Below the pieces are notes generated by a model. It was given only the letters and a program-made list of their open reading frames with translations. It had not been told where the DNA came from and ran no database searches. A program made the position numbers and the translations under genes. A stretch of 60,000 nt of DNA from contig NC_134032.1 of assembly GCF_964204645.1 (NCBI RefSeq), forward strand, positions 3,748,916-3,808,915, read 5' to 3'. Position 1 is the stretch's first letter, and each line of letters begins with the position of its first letter. Of the stretch, positions 1 through 9,381 are shown one piece after another. This stretch comes from Tubulanus polymorphus (taxonomy: Eukaryota; Nemertea; Palaeonemertea; Tubulaniformes; Tubulanidae).

Positions 1-1206
1 GTTTATTTGGAGAAGGAGTAGATTTTAAAGCATTTGATATTGCTAAACCAATTGTTGTAAATAACATAGTTACAGCTGTTAGAATTGAAAGAACTGTTAT
101 TCCTTCAAACTTAAATAATAATTTTATTCTATCTTTCAATGATATGTCAGAATTTGGTTTTAGTATTAACTCTTTAACAACAACTTTTAATCTATTAATA
201 CAATAATCATATGATTTTAATAATAATTTCATTTTTTCTTTCTGAAATTCTATGTTATATTCTAAATCATCAATTTATTTTTCTAAATATGCATTTCTTT
301 TTTTAAATTCAATTTCTTCAATAACTTTAAATTCTCTATCTAATTTTAATTGTTCTAATTCTTTTCTGGTGTCAAATAATTTATTTTCTAAAGGTTTAAT
401 TTTATTATATCTAATATGTTTTTCGCGAGCAATTTTATCGGCATCATTTCGTATACTTATTATTTCTCTAATTGTTTTTTTAGAAAACATACTTAAAGCT
501 TCTATTTCTTGATCTGTTGCATCAAGTAATCCATTCGGTAAAAGTTTTTCAGTTTGAACTTCAGTGTTTGATTTAAGTTTACTAGTTTTGGAAGTTATAT
601 TCTGTTCAGAAGTTGTTTCTGTTTCTGGATTATCTTTGATTGTTTCAAATAATTTATTAATTCTTTGTTTAAATACTCTTTCATTTTTAATAATTTCTTC
701 TTGTGTTACATCTTCTATTTCATTACTATTACTTATTCTTTTAATTCTAGATAGTAATGAGTCAGACTTAAGCAAAGTTGATTTTGCTAATATTTTTTCT
801 CCTTTTTTATAAGAGATATCAATATAATAATCATCTTTCAAATGATAATAATATTCACCATCTAAAGATTTTAATTCTTTTACTAAAAGTCTGGCGCCTC
901 TGGCATTTATATTATATCCAGAATCTTTAAATACACGTTGAAAATCATACATAAATTCAATATTTTCTAAATTTTGTCTTGATAAACCTTGATTTTCATT
1001 TTCAGGAATTCAAATTCAAATTCATCTGTTGATGGGGCTTTAGAACCACTATCTGCTAAATTAGAATTATATGCTGATTCATCATCATTATCAATATTAG
1101 TTTCATTAAGATTAGCGCCTGCATCATTATAATCATCATCAATATATCCTTCATTATTATTTCCCATTTCTCCCATTTCATAATCTTCTCCACCTTCTAC
1201 ATCCAT
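1..1206 (-). pseudogene. Acidic N-terminus / coiled-coil / membrane protein, broken
   Basis: Three minus-strand pieces look like one gene. A start at 1206 gives 79 residues that are Gly/Asp/Glu/Asn-rich and very acidic. The reading then shifts frame near 1010, within a short AATTCA-type direct repeat. A 225-residue stretch (952-275) follows, with Lys/Glu-rich, probably coiled-coil segments. A TAA at 275-277 is followed in the same frame by 91 sense codons to the window edge, including a hydrophobic segment of about 22 residues. So one frameshift and one in-frame stop interrupt a gene of at least 390 codons. Its place next to the capsid gene suggests a virion-associated protein, but I do not recognise the family. 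The start has the TAAATG motif shared with its neighbours. Confidence 0.6.
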
Positions 1207-1222
1207 TTACATAATAAAAAAA

Positions 1223-2611
1223 TTAAAATTTAAAATATAATATTCCTCCGATTACAATTCCTATACAAGTTATAGCTAATTTAGTATTTTCATGGGATTT
1301 ATTATCATCATTTAGTTTAATTATATCATGTTGAATTTTATCAGTTTTTATATTTTCTGATGTATTGTAATCTTTTATTTTGGAATCATTAACCAATTTA
1401 ATATTCTTAGTTTTAGTTTCAGTTGATTGAATATGTTTTTTATTTTTTTCACCTTCCATTAATTTTGGAGCAGTAATAATCTTTTTATTTATATCATTTA
1501 ATCCAAATGAATTATTTATTGTCGCAGTTTTAATTAGATTATTATAACCAATTATATTTCCCATCTTCAATACTAAATCATTAGAAATAATTAATAGATT
1601 AGGGCCTATACAATAATTAAGTCTTACATGAGATTCATCTAAATAATTTTGATATCTTATAATGTTTTCTGGAATCGATCTATTTTTATCATTATGTATG
1701 GAATCTTCAAATAAAACTTTAAATTGTTTTTGTGTATCGAATGATGTATTCAAATTTCCAATTATCGGTGATCTTGTTTCAACTTGCGCACCTAAAATAC
1801 AAATTAAATAAGTTCTAATAGATTGATTTATTCTTTCTATACCTGATTTAGTAAAACCTTCACTATTTTCTAAAATAAAATATACCCAACCATTATTGTT
1901 TTCTTGTTTTAAATTATCATAAAATTTCGGTAATTTATTGAAATTTAATGTTTCTAAATCCTTTGTTTCTATTTTACCATAACCTAATTTATTATTATAG
2001 ATATTATAAAAACTATTAGATGGTATGGGAAGTGCACAATATTCTGCAATCTTTTTAGGGCAAGGAAGTGATCTTATTGTTCCAATTTTTGTTCTAAAAT
2101 CAGAATTATTTATATCTATATTAAATTCATTGCAAATTTTATAAAACTTAGATAAATTAATATTATTATCTAATTCTTTGAAATACCTAGATCCTGGTAA
2201 AGCGCACTCTAATTCATTTAATATTATTCTGATTTGAAAGTATGTATGAAATCTAAAAAAACTTTGAATTAATTTATATTTAGAATTATTCAAATGATCA
2301 TTCCAACTAATTCCACATCCTGTTGTTGCACAATAAACAGCAAAATTTAATTGATTCTGCCAATACTTCATATTAGATTTTAATAACCATTGTTTTTCAT
2401 CTTTCAATTTTTTAAAATTAATTAAATATATATGAAATATATTTTCCATCTTTGCATTAAAATTATTAGTTTCAGTAACATAAATTTCTAAATTAGTTAA
2501 TGAATCTAAAACTTCATTTCTATATGTAATATCTTTATTAAAATCTATTGCTGGAATATTATATTTGATTGATTTATTATATTGGAAAGCTTTTGGAAAA
2601 CTATCTACCAT
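1223..2611 (-). CDS. Major capsid protein (hexon-like double jelly-roll)
   Basis: 462 residues, intact. Around residues 88-100 the sequence NFAVYCATTGCGIS matches the most conserved signature I know for Polinton/adintovirus major capsid proteins. It is followed near residue 120 by FRFHTYFQIR, another family-typical stretch. The length fits the family, which runs a little over 400 residues, plus a charged linker at about 380-445 and a C-terminal hydrophobic segment (about 447-460). The protein would form the trimeric capsomers of an icosahedral particle. The ATG at 2611 is chosen because of the TAAATG motif and the preceding AT tract. It sits 17 nt from the broken membrane-protein gene upstream. 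The C-terminal hydrophobic tail is less usual and could be an added membrane or internal anchor. Confidence 0.87.
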   Translation of the reverse strand: MVDSFPKAFQYNKSIKYNIPAIDFNKDITYRNEVLDSLTNLEIYVTETNNFNAKMENIFHIYLINFKKLKDEKQWLLKSNMKYWQNQLNFAVYCATTGCGISWNDHLNNSKYKLIQSFFRFHTYFQIRIILNELECALPGSRYFKELDNNINLSKFYKICNEFNIDINNSDFRTKIGTIRSLPCPKKIAEYCALPIPSNSFYNIYNNKLGYGKIETKDLETLNFNKLPKFYDNLKQENNNGWVYFILENSEGFTKSGIERINQSIRTYLICILGAQVETRSPIIGNLNTSFDTQKQFKVLFEDSIHNDKNRSIPENIIRYQNYLDESHVRLNYCIGPNLLIISNDLVLKMGNIIGYNNLIKTATINNSFGLNDINKKIITAPKLMEGEKNKKHIQSTETKTKNIKLVNDSKIKDYNTSENIKTDKIQHDIIKLNDDNKSHENTKLAITCIGIVIGGILYFKF

Positions 2612-2640
2612 TTATATAATTAAAAAATTAATAATTAACT
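2609..2640 (-). promoter_or_regulatory. TAAATG start/promoter motif of the capsid gene
   Basis: On the minus strand the ATG of the capsid gene is embedded in TATATAAATGG, with AATTTTTTAATT just upstream. The same arrangement recurs at most starts of elements 1-3. It resembles the TAAATG late promoters of poxviruses, but transcription from it is an inference. Confidence 0.45.
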
Positions 2641-3061
2641 AATTCTTTTAATAATTTATCTTGTTCTTCAACTGTTATATGACCATTTAAACTTATTATA
2701 TAATCTAGTGTGTTCTTTAATTCATTTATTTCTTTTATATTAGTTTTAATTTTTTCTTTATTACTTTTTATATTTAATTTTGAACTTATACCGGTTAAAC
2801 ACTTGAACTTAATCCTAATACACCAATTGATATAGCTAAAGGTGTTAATGGACTGAATATTGCTAAAAATGTTATTACAGAACTAATTGTAACCGAACCA
2901 CTAATAATAAGATAATATATAATTTTACTTTTTAGATATTTTTTCTTTTTAACTTTTAAGTCACTTTCAAATTCTAATATTTGTTTTTCTAAATATGTTT
3001 TTAATTTAGTTTTATTTATATCATGAGGAATAATATCAATACTATCAACTTTATCTTCCAT
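2628..3061 (-). pseudogene. Small two-helix membrane protein, frameshifted
   Basis: The start at 3061 gives 88 residues: a Lys-rich N-terminal half and two adjacent hydrophobic segments (about 48-68 and 70-88). The frame then stops near 2795. The next frame stays open from about 2800 to a stop at 2628, adding a Lys/Glu-rich probable coiled coil. One single-base lesion near 2797 therefore splits a gene of about 140 codons. The function is unknown. Small membrane proteins encoded between the capsid genes are usual in this element class. Confidence 0.6.
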
Positions 3062-3084
3062 TTATTTAGAATAAAAATTACTAA
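3059..3084 (-). promoter_or_regulatory. TAAATAAATG motif
   Basis: AATTTTTATTCTAAATAAATGG precedes and includes the start codon at 3061 (minus strand): a T tract, a short spacer, then the doubled TAAA-TAAATG. Confidence 0.45.
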
Positions 3085-3503
3085 TTAGTAAACTTATAAG
3101 CAACAAATATAACAATAACTGTTCCACCTAAAATCCAAATTATTTCATATTTCTGTTGTTCTTTACTTGGGGTATAATAATCTGATAATTTAGGTTTGTA
3201 TAGATGTAATTTTTCTTTATTTGTTACTGCGTTATATAAACTCATTGCATCATCAACTGATTGAAAATCTCTATGTGAAATCTTCTGATCATATAATTCT
3301 TTATTGATGTAATCCATATAGTTTTGTCTCTTTTCTCTATATTCTTCTGCAGCTTTATTGTATTTCTCTAACGCTAAGTTATGTCTTCTTTGTTCTCCTA
3401 ATGAACTATTTGTATCAATATGTTTAAATAAATAACCACCACCAGTAAATGCTAAAGCGTTAACAATTGCCGATCCTATAATAGTTATAATTGCAGAAGC
3501 CAT
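3081..3503 (-). CDS. Conserved Polinton small protein with N- and C-terminal hydrophobic segments
   Basis: 140 residues, intact. There is a Gly/Ala-rich hydrophobic N-terminus (residues 1-26), an Arg/Lys/Glu-rich helical middle (about 37-75) with the stretch RRHNLALEKYNKA, then FQSVDDAMSLYNAVT, a DYYTPS motif near 110 and a C-terminal membrane segment (about 120-137). This order resembles a small protein that recurs beside capsid genes in Polintons; the family resemblance is from memory and the role is not established. A virion membrane or minor structural role is an inference from position. The start has a clear TAAATAAATG motif. Confidence 0.7.
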   Translation of the reverse strand: MASAIITIIGSAIVNALAFTGGGYLFKHIDTNSSLGEQRRHNLALEKYNKAAEEYREKRQNYMDYINKELYDQKISHRDFQSVDDAMSLYNAVTNKEKLHLYKPKLSDYYTPSKEQQKYEIIWILGGTVIVIFVAYKFTN

Positions 3504-3523
3504 TTATTTAGCAAAAAAAATTA
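3501..3523 (-). promoter_or_regulatory. TAAATAAATG motif
   Basis: A TTTTTTTT tract, a GC dinucleotide, then TAAATAAATGG at the start codon at 3503 (minus strand). Nearly identical in layout to the sites at 3061 and 3750. Confidence 0.45.
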
Positions 3524-3528
3524 TGTAT

Positions 3529-3750
3529 TTATATGGGAGGAATATATTTTTGTTTTTCTAAATAATCAATAGTTAAATTAGATAAAGTAACTGCTAATGT
3601 TAATTTTAGAATATCATTGATATCAAATCTATCAACATTAACACTTCCCATTTTGAATACTTTTTTTAATACCATTGAATAACCAACCGTTCCAACTGAT
3701 AGTAAGGCACCATTATATAATCCAGTTATTATCCACTTATTATCACTCAT
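3529..3750 (-). CDS. Small hydrophobic protein
   Basis: 73 residues with two hydrophobic stretches (about 6-28 and 45-60) and a Pro-Pro-Ile end. It lies 25 nt downstream of the next gene's start and abuts the gene at 3751, so it is part of a compact block. It resembles small two-helix proteins repeatedly found near the capsid genes of this class. No enzymatic motif is visible. The start at 3750 is preceded by TAAATA. Confidence 0.6.
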   Translation of the reverse strand: MSDNKWIITGLYNGALLSVGTVGYSMVLKKVFKMGSVNVDRFDINDILKLTLAVTLSNLTIDYLEKQKYIPPI

Positions 3751-3770
3751 TTATTTATCAAAAAAATTAC
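3748..3770 (-). promoter_or_regulatory. TAAATAAATG motif
   Basis: AATTTTTTTGATAAATAAATG covers the start at 3750 (minus strand). It lies within the end of the upstream gene, so an overlapping promoter or start signal was kept despite the compaction. Confidence 0.45.
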
Positions 3771-4110
3771 TATCATCAAAATATTTAGTTAACTTATTTA
3801 TGATTAATTCAACATTTATTTCATTACTAGTTTTATGATTATCATATATTTTGGATAATATGTTTTTGATATCATCGATGATAAAATCTTCATCTAATTC
3901 ATAAAATCTTAAAGATTCTCTAATTAAATTAGTAATCTTTTCTACATTTAAAGTTTCTTTATCAATTGTTGTTTCATACTCAAATGTTGTTTCATTAGAA
4001 AATGTAATATTTTTGATATGTGTAATTACATCATTCATGTTAAATGTCATTTCTTTCTCACGTTTAAAATCAAATCCAAAACATATACTCGGTCCAACAG
4101 TTATATTCAT
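3751..4110 (-). CDS. Hypothetical protein, 119 residues
   Basis: An intact reading frame directly abuts the next gene (its stop is at 3751 and the neighbour starts at 3750). It is acidic overall and mostly helical-looking from residue 50 on (EKITNLIRESLRFYELDEDF), with no membrane segment and no motif I recognise. It lies between the penton gene and small membrane-protein genes, so a structural or assembly role is possible but unproven. A TATATAAATG motif supports the start. Confidence 0.6.
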   Translation of the reverse strand: MNITVGPSICFGFDFKREKEMTFNMNDVITHIKNITFSNETTFEYETTIDKETLNVEKITNLIRESLRFYELDEDFIIDDIKNILSKIYDNHKTSNEINVELIINKLTKYFDDSNFFDK

Positions 4111-4126
4111 TTATATAAGTGAAAAA

Positions 4127-4885
4127 TTACTCTCTACATCTTATTACTAATTCATAAATTACAGGAAAGTTATTCAAATCAATTAAATATCCATTATGAT
4201 TTCTTATTTCTAATCTAAAATTATTAAAATGAGGAATGCATGGTTTGAAATCACATTCTGTTAAATTATAATTTATTTGCGTTCCAAATTCTTTAACATT
4301 TTTTAATGGTAAAATATTTAATATACTAGAATTACATGTTGTATCTTTAGTTGCTTCAAATGTTTTTGTTGGGTCAATTAAATTGCAATAAATATAAAAA
4401 TGTGTAAAAGGTATTATATTTGAAATACCGTCTACGTTTACTGTAACAACATCTGGTTCAATTCCTAGCAATTTAGCTATAGGTTTTTTTACCATAAATG
4501 CATGTTGACTTTCATCAAATACCTTTATTTTAATTCTATTTGAGCTATCACTTTTTATAAATCTTATTAAAAGTTTATCATCTTTTCTAATTTTCAACCG
4601 TGCTCTACGATTAATTTCTTGAGATAATGTTTCTAAATTATATAATCCTGGTCTTAGAAATAGATGAAACCATTTATTTATATTTCTAATATGAATTAAA
4701 AAAGTATTATGTTCAATAGTTTTATTCGATATATTATAAAAAGAATTACATAAACTTATATTTACTAATTTTAAATCTACACAATTCTTGAATTCTCTAT
4801 CTAATTGTACTAATAAATTATGAGATTTATAATTTGTAAGTTTTCTAGAATCAACAAATATTCTGTATTCTTTTAATTCTACCAT
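4127..4885 (-). CDS. Penton-like minor capsid protein
   Basis: 252 residues, intact. The C-terminus has the pattern typical of Polinton/adintovirus penton proteins: FRLEIRNHNGYLIDLNNF followed by a final beta-strand ending in IRCRE. The N-terminus starts with a short strand and a 'nylLVQLDREF' region typical of the beta-rich fold. The length agrees with the family (about 250 residues). It would form the pentameric vertex of the capsid together with the major capsid protein at 1223-2611. The start is supported by TAAAATAAATGG just upstream. Confidence 0.82.
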   Translation of the reverse strand: MVELKEYRIFVDSRKLTNYKSHNLLVQLDREFKNCVDLKLVNISLCNSFYNISNKTIEHNTFLIHIRNINKWFHLFLRPGLYNLETLSQEINRRARLKIRKDDKLLIRFIKSDSSNRIKIKVFDESQHAFMVKKPIAKLLGIEPDVVTVNVDGISNIIPFTHFYIYCNLIDPTKTFEATKDTTCNSSILNILPLKNVKEFGTQINYNLTECDFKPCIPHFNNFRLEIRNHNGYLIDLNNFPVIYELVIRCRE

Positions 4886-4902
4886 TTATTTTACATATTT
4901 TC

Positions 4903-5244
4903 TTATTCGAAATCTATTTCATGGTGCCCTTTTTCATTCTTACCTTTATATATGAAATAGAAATCTCCAGAACATAATTCTTCTAAATCTTCACTTGATA
5001 ATCTATGAAATCTATCTGGTAAATAAGTTCTGAATTTATATTTATTTCCTTTTAATCCTTCATATTCTAAATGAATTACTAATTTATCTCCATAGTTATT
5101 AGTAACTGTAACAATATTTGTAATTAGATATTTCTTATGGATTGTTAATTCTGTTAACTTTTTGAATTTATAATCTACAGATTTTACATTTGTTATATCT
5201 TTAATTCTATCTAAGAATTCACTGTGTACTTGTTTACTCTCCAT
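4903..5244 (-). CDS. Small conserved protein, possible OB-fold/ssDNA-binding
   Basis: 113 residues, intact. The pattern is a helix (FLDRIKDI), then alternating beta-strands with the stretches KKYLITNIVTV and GDKLVIHLEY, then FRTYLPDRFHRLS and FYFIYKG. This resembles small proteins I recall beside PolB in mobile elements, for which an OB-like fold and single-strand DNA binding is a reasonable guess. The assignment is inference; no catalytic residues are visible. It lies 28 nt downstream of the polymerase gene, consistent with a replication role. The start is marked by ATAATAAATGG. Confidence 0.6.
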   Translation of the reverse strand: MESKQVHSEFLDRIKDITNVKSVDYKFKKLTELTIHKKYLITNIVTVTNNYGDKLVIHLEYEGLKGNKYKFRTYLPDRFHRLSSEDLEELCSGDFYFIYKGKNEKGHHEIDFE

Positions 5245-5265
5245 TTATTATACAAATTTTTATTG
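5242..5265 (-). promoter_or_regulatory. ATAATAAATG motif
   Basis: AAAAATTTGTATAATAAATGG covers the start at 5244 (minus strand). The same form, ATAATAAATGG, marks the HNH gene of element 2 at 16471. Confidence 0.4.
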
Positions 5266-5272
5266 AAATTGA

Positions 5273-8200
5273 TTAACACGTTAGAATCCTTTTCATAATC
5301 TCATTTTCTTTTGTTTCTTCTCTTTTGAATTTTATATATTCATCTAAATTGCAACCATAGGCGACTGTGTGGATTCCATCATCTAAAATATATCTTTTAT
5401 CATCAAATGGGTTTAGACTTATCTTCTCTATCTCTTCAATATACATTTCATGATCTTCAGATCTTAAACATTTCATTTTATGTTTTCTAACTTCTTCATT
5501 AAATATACAATTGATATAATCTTTGAAATGAATATTCTTTTCAACAACGCTTCTGGTAATTCCTTTTAACTTTTTAGCTTCATGAGTTTTAGTTTTATAA
5601 CTATACATTTTAGATCTAATACCAATGAACTCTATCATTTCTTCACCACCTAATTCATCCTTAAACTTCCCAGGAACTTTTTTATTATTATTGGTAAACA
5701 ATTCATGATTTTTAGGATAATTACTGAAATCAAAATGATGTTTTAATGTTTTTAAATCATCTGTTATGTTATCAGTTTTTATCTTTAATATGTAAGAATC
5801 TGTATCAAAATATAAGATTTCTATATGTTTTTCTCCAAAATGAGGTTGTAATACGTTATAGTAAAATTGATACATCAATAGCTTTGAAATTTCTAAAACT
5901 GCAGCTCCAACATAAATCGGTTTATTAAATTTCATTGAAGTTCTTCTCATCTTAACTGCTGCTAAATTTTCATCAAATATTCTGTTACCTATAAACTTAT
6001 GATATGATTGTAAATGCCTTATCCTTTTACCATTACTAACTAACTCAATATCATTTCTATTTCTAATATTTTCACAAGTCTTACCATAGAACGCATTGTT
6101 CATTAACTTAAAAAAATCTTTTTCAAAATCAGTTTTAGCTTTAGTTCTCTGTGTAGTATTAAAATCTATATATTTTTCTAACCATTTAGATTGACTGAAT
6201 GAAATATATCTATGTACTTTTTTTAATATCATTCCTTGATTCAAATAGAATTTTAACATTATATAATGTACTACATAATTATATTTATCTTCTTGAGTTA
6301 CCATTAATTTTTCAGTATGAATATGATTATCGGGTTTAATTCTTTTTTGATAATTTGATAATTCTTCATGTTTAACAGTTTTATGTTCGGGACAATAAGC
6401 TAGATTTCTAGATTTGAATTTAATATTTTCAGGGTATTCTAAATCTACAACGAAGAAGTAACCAATATCTGAATCATCTGCAATATCTAGGATTCTTTTC
6501 TTCCAATCAAATTTATCAATTTGTAAAACTTCAGTTATTTCAAACATCCCATAAGGTTGTGGTTCCATCATTGCCCAACCATAAAGATTATTTGCATCTA
6601 TGTATAATAATTTATATCCAGGATTATCATTTACATTGAAATATCTATCACCCAATACACCTGAAACACCTCCTCTTATAGATTTTTCAAATAATAGTAA
6701 TTGATCTATATTTGTTAACAAATCCATTTTTATATCTGTAAATTTTAATCCACAATCCCATGTTAATCCTGGTGATGAATAACAATGACAAGGATCAATA
6801 TTGAAATATTTTAGGTTTACATCTCTAAACCTTTCGAATATATCGGTTAATAATAATACATCTGATTTTAAATATAAATCTACTAATTGCCCATGATTTT
6901 CTATTTTGAAATGATTCCAAATATTCAATGTTCTATCATAGACTTCATCTTTAACATATTCATTTTTTAATTCATCATAAAATTGTTCTTTCAATAATTC
7001 AGTTATTTTAAAATCATTATGATTTTTATAGAAAGAATATGGAATCGCTCCTTTATATCTCATTAATTGAAAATCATCATTATTTGGGTAATATTCTTTT
7101 AATATTTGTAATTCATCATCAACTAATGATTTTGATAAGTTATCTAATGAACTATTTAAAAATCTATATGAATCTATAAATCTTAGACAACCAAATTGGA
7201 ATGATATATAATTCTCAGATGTTTTAGCTAACATTCTAAATCTATAAGTTGGTATTTTATCTTTTGATCTATTTGAATTTAATATTTCTATTTCATTATT
7301 GATTTCTTCTATTTTATGACATAACTGTTTGATATATAAATGTGCATCATATCCTGATAGGTTATGAAATATAACTGGTATAAAGTTAATTTTCTTAGCT
7401 TGTAAGTTACAATTCTCATGTGCCGCGCCTCTAAACTTTCCATTCAAATGATCATGATCTCTTACCTTTTTATCTTTATAATTAAATATCTTTTCACAAT
7501 AATAACATTTATCTGCAAACGCAAATACTTCTTTATCTTCTTCTGTCATTATAATTTCTATATTTGTATTCAATAATTTACTAAATCTTATTTCATATTC
7601 AATTAATAAGTCACAAAAATGATTGATAACATTTTCATTTCTATAATTATAATATTCACTTTCGATTAGTTCTGGATAATCAGATTTAATATATAACCCG
7701 AAAGCTGCAGCTGATTGATGAATCTTTTTAATTGTATTTGTTATTGGTGGTTCATCTGAAAAATCATTTTCATTAGAATTTAATTTCTTTCTTTTATAAT
7801 ATATATCTTTTCTATCTTTATCTGTTAATTCTTTATTTAATGATTCAAAATCTCCATATATTACAAATGGTACTTTATTTTTGTAATCATATTTATTGAA
7901 TTCTAATATTTTATCTTTTTCATTTGGTAAAACTAATTTACAATAATCATGATTATCACATAGTTGTTTATGATTTAATAATGTACTTTCATTACTAAAT
8001 TTATGTAAACATTTTCTACATAGATATATTTTATTATGGTGATCACTTTCTGTTCTAAAAAATAAATCTATTTGTTTAATCCACATATAATGATTCTCAT
8101 AATATAGTATATCTATAACATCATTTGAATCATAATCTTTTGATAGATATAAAGGTTCTAATGTATAATGTTTTATATTGTTACCTTTTGTATTTGGTAA

Positions 8201-8491
8201 TTTGATTAAATCAAATACATTTATCTTTATATTATTATCTCTTTCTATTTTTGGAATATTTTTAATTCTAACAGGATACTTATCTATCTTATAATTACTT
8301 TCAAATGGTTTATAATGAGTTAATCTACAAATATTATAAGTTGCAGGATGTAAACAACTTATTATAGTCCATAGAAAACATTTATCATCTTCATTTTGTA
8401 TGTTTATAACAGCATTAGTTTTTAAATGGTAGTTTGATATAACTCGATGCTTCAATATCTGGTTCTTTATAATATGATAAATTATTTTCAT
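5273..8491 (-). CDS. polB: Protein-primed family B DNA polymerase (Polinton PolB), exonuclease and polymerase part
   Basis: 1072 codons, uninterrupted. Exonuclease motifs: YGDFES (D214, E216), N377 with Y381-D382, and Y540 with D544. Polymerase motifs: IDANNLYG (D632), KLMNNAFYG (K795, N799, Y802-G803) and YFDTDS (D896, D898). The catalytic residues are all present. Between exo I and exo II lies a zinc-binding endonuclease VII-like patch: C329, C332, DHDH at 345-348, H358, C361. Another Cys/His cluster sits near 158-184. The first roughly 25 residues are probably not the real N-terminus: the upstream gene overlaps by 77 nt in another frame, and family-like sequence switches frame near 8420. 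The enzyme would copy the element from a protein primer. The polymerase part is intact, unlike many of its neighbours. Confidence 0.93.
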   Translation of the reverse strand: MKIIYHIIKNQILKHRVISNYHLKTNAVINIQNEDDKCFLWTIISCLHPATYNICRLTHYKPFESNYKIDKYPVRIKNIPKIERDNNIKINVFDLIKLPNTKGNNIKHYTLEPLYLSKDYDSNDVIDILYYENHYMWIKQIDLFFRTESDHHNKIYLCRKCLHKFSNESTLLNHKQLCDNHDYCKLVLPNEKDKILEFNKYDYKNKVPFVIYGDFESLNKELTDKDRKDIYYKRKKLNSNENDFSDEPPITNTIKKIHQSAAAFGLYIKSDYPELIESEYYNYRNENVINHFCDLLIEYEIRFSKLLNTNIEIIMTEEDKEVFAFADKCYYCEKIFNYKDKKVRDHDHLNGKFRGAAHENCNLQAKKINFIPVIFHNLSGYDAHLYIKQLCHKIEEINNEIEILNSNRSKDKIPTYRFRMLAKTSENYISFQFGCLRFIDSYRFLNSSLDNLSKSLVDDELQILKEYYPNNDDFQLMRYKGAIPYSFYKNHNDFKITELLKEQFYDELKNEYVKDEVYDRTLNIWNHFKIENHGQLVDLYLKSDVLLLTDIFERFRDVNLKYFNIDPCHCYSSPGLTWDCGLKFTDIKMDLLTNIDQLLLFEKSIRGGVSGVLGDRYFNVNDNPGYKLLYIDANNLYGWAMMEPQPYGMFEITEVLQIDKFDWKKRILDIADDSDIGYFFVVDLEYPENIKFKSRNLAYCPEHKTVKHEELSNYQKRIKPDNHIHTEKLMVTQEDKYNYVVHYIMLKFYLNQGMILKKVHRYISFSQSKWLEKYIDFNTTQRTKAKTDFEKDFFKLMNNAFYGKTCENIRNRNDIELVSNGKRIRHLQSYHKFIGNRIFDENLAAVKMRRTSMKFNKPIYVGAAVLEISKLLMYQFYYNVLQPHFGEKHIEILYFDTDSYILKIKTDNITDDLKTLKHHFDFSNYPKNHELFTNNNKKVPGKFKDELGGEEMIEFIGIRSKMYSYKTKTHEAKKLKGITRSVVEKNIHFKDYINCIFNEEVRKHKMKCLRSEDHEMYIEEIEKISLNPFDDKRYILDDGIHTVAYGCNLDEYIKFKREETKENEIMKRILTC

Positions 8492-9299
8492 CTATTGGTT
8501 TTGATTTAGTTAACTTATTATATTTTGTGTTATAAACATGTAAAGTTATAAATATTGTCTCATCAAATATTAAACCAGATCCTTCAAAATATTTCTCTTC
8601 TATTTTAGTTTTTACTTCATTATAACATTTATCTAATTTATCATCTATATGTTGTTTAGATATAATATGTTGTGAATGAGAATTTATATTATATATTGGT
8701 TTATCTTCAGATTTTATAAACTTTACTTTAACTGATATACTAATTTTTGGATATTCTACGTTTGTAATTATTTTTATTATTTCTTTCATATTTTCTAAAT
8801 GTTTTTTATTTTCTTCTAATGTTTTTCCTTTATGAAATTTAAACTCGATAGCTGCTGGACCAATATCACTTTTAAATGCTTCGGTTATCTCTATATCTTT
8901 TTTATTATCTAATGAATTAATATAATTTCTTACATCTTCCATATATGGTCTTTTATTGTTTAATTTATTTTTTATTCTTTTAATTGTCTTCTGTTTCTTA
9001 TCGTTATCATTATCAAAATAATCTTCACCTAAAATATCATTATTCTTATTTCTAATATGACTTATAGATTTTAAATGTTCTTTATAATATCTTTTATCAC
9101 TGAATGATTGATTACATGTATCACATTTGTATGTTTCTTTTTCATTCTTTAATTCTTCTAATTTAGATTCTAATATATCATCTTTATATTCTAGTTTCAA
9201 TTTATTCTCTAAATGTGTTCTAGTTTTATTGTGTCTTGCTTTTTGGGATTTATCTATATCGATATTACATGTTGGGCAGTAGTACTTATTTGCTTCCAT
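8415..9299 (-). CDS. N-terminal zinc-finger part of PolB, separated by a frameshift
   Basis: 294 residues starting at 9299, next to the right terminus. Two C2H2-like fingers are visible: YYCPTCNIDID with His at about 24 and 30, and YKCDTCNQSFS with His at about 75 and 81. A basic linker (KKQKTIKRIKNKLNNK) follows, then a beta-rich domain. The end overlaps the polymerase frame at 8415-8491. In Polintons such fingers and the polymerase occur in one polypeptide, so this is most likely the first fifth of that protein, cut off by a one-base lesion near 8420; programmed frameshifting cannot be excluded. A truncated homologue starts both arms of element 3. The start context is TATTAAAATGG, slightly different from the capsid-block genes. 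Confidence 0.8.
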   Translation of the reverse strand: MEANKYYCPTCNIDIDKSQKARHNKTRTHLENKLKLEYKDDILESKLEELKNEKETYKCDTCNQSFSDKRYYKEHLKSISHIRNKNNDILGEDYFDNDNDKKQKTIKRIKNKLNNKRPYMEDVRNYINSLDNKKDIEITEAFKSDIGPAAIEFKFHKGKTLEENKKHLENMKEIIKIITNVEYPKISISVKVKFIKSEDKPIYNINSHSQHIISKQHIDDKLDKCYNEVKTKIEEKYFEGSGLIFDETIFITLHVYNTKYNKLTKSKPIDENNLSYYKEPDIEASSYIKLPFKN

Positions 9300-9381
9300 T
9301 TTAATACTATATTTTTTATTAAAATTGATTTTAGAAGTTCAATGATTTAAATGTTATTCATATATATATGAATATTTTAAG

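Noticed and set aside
252-812. Leu/Ile-rich plus-strand ORFs in element 1
   Set aside because: Antisense shadows of the minus-strand coiled-coil gene in AT-rich DNA.
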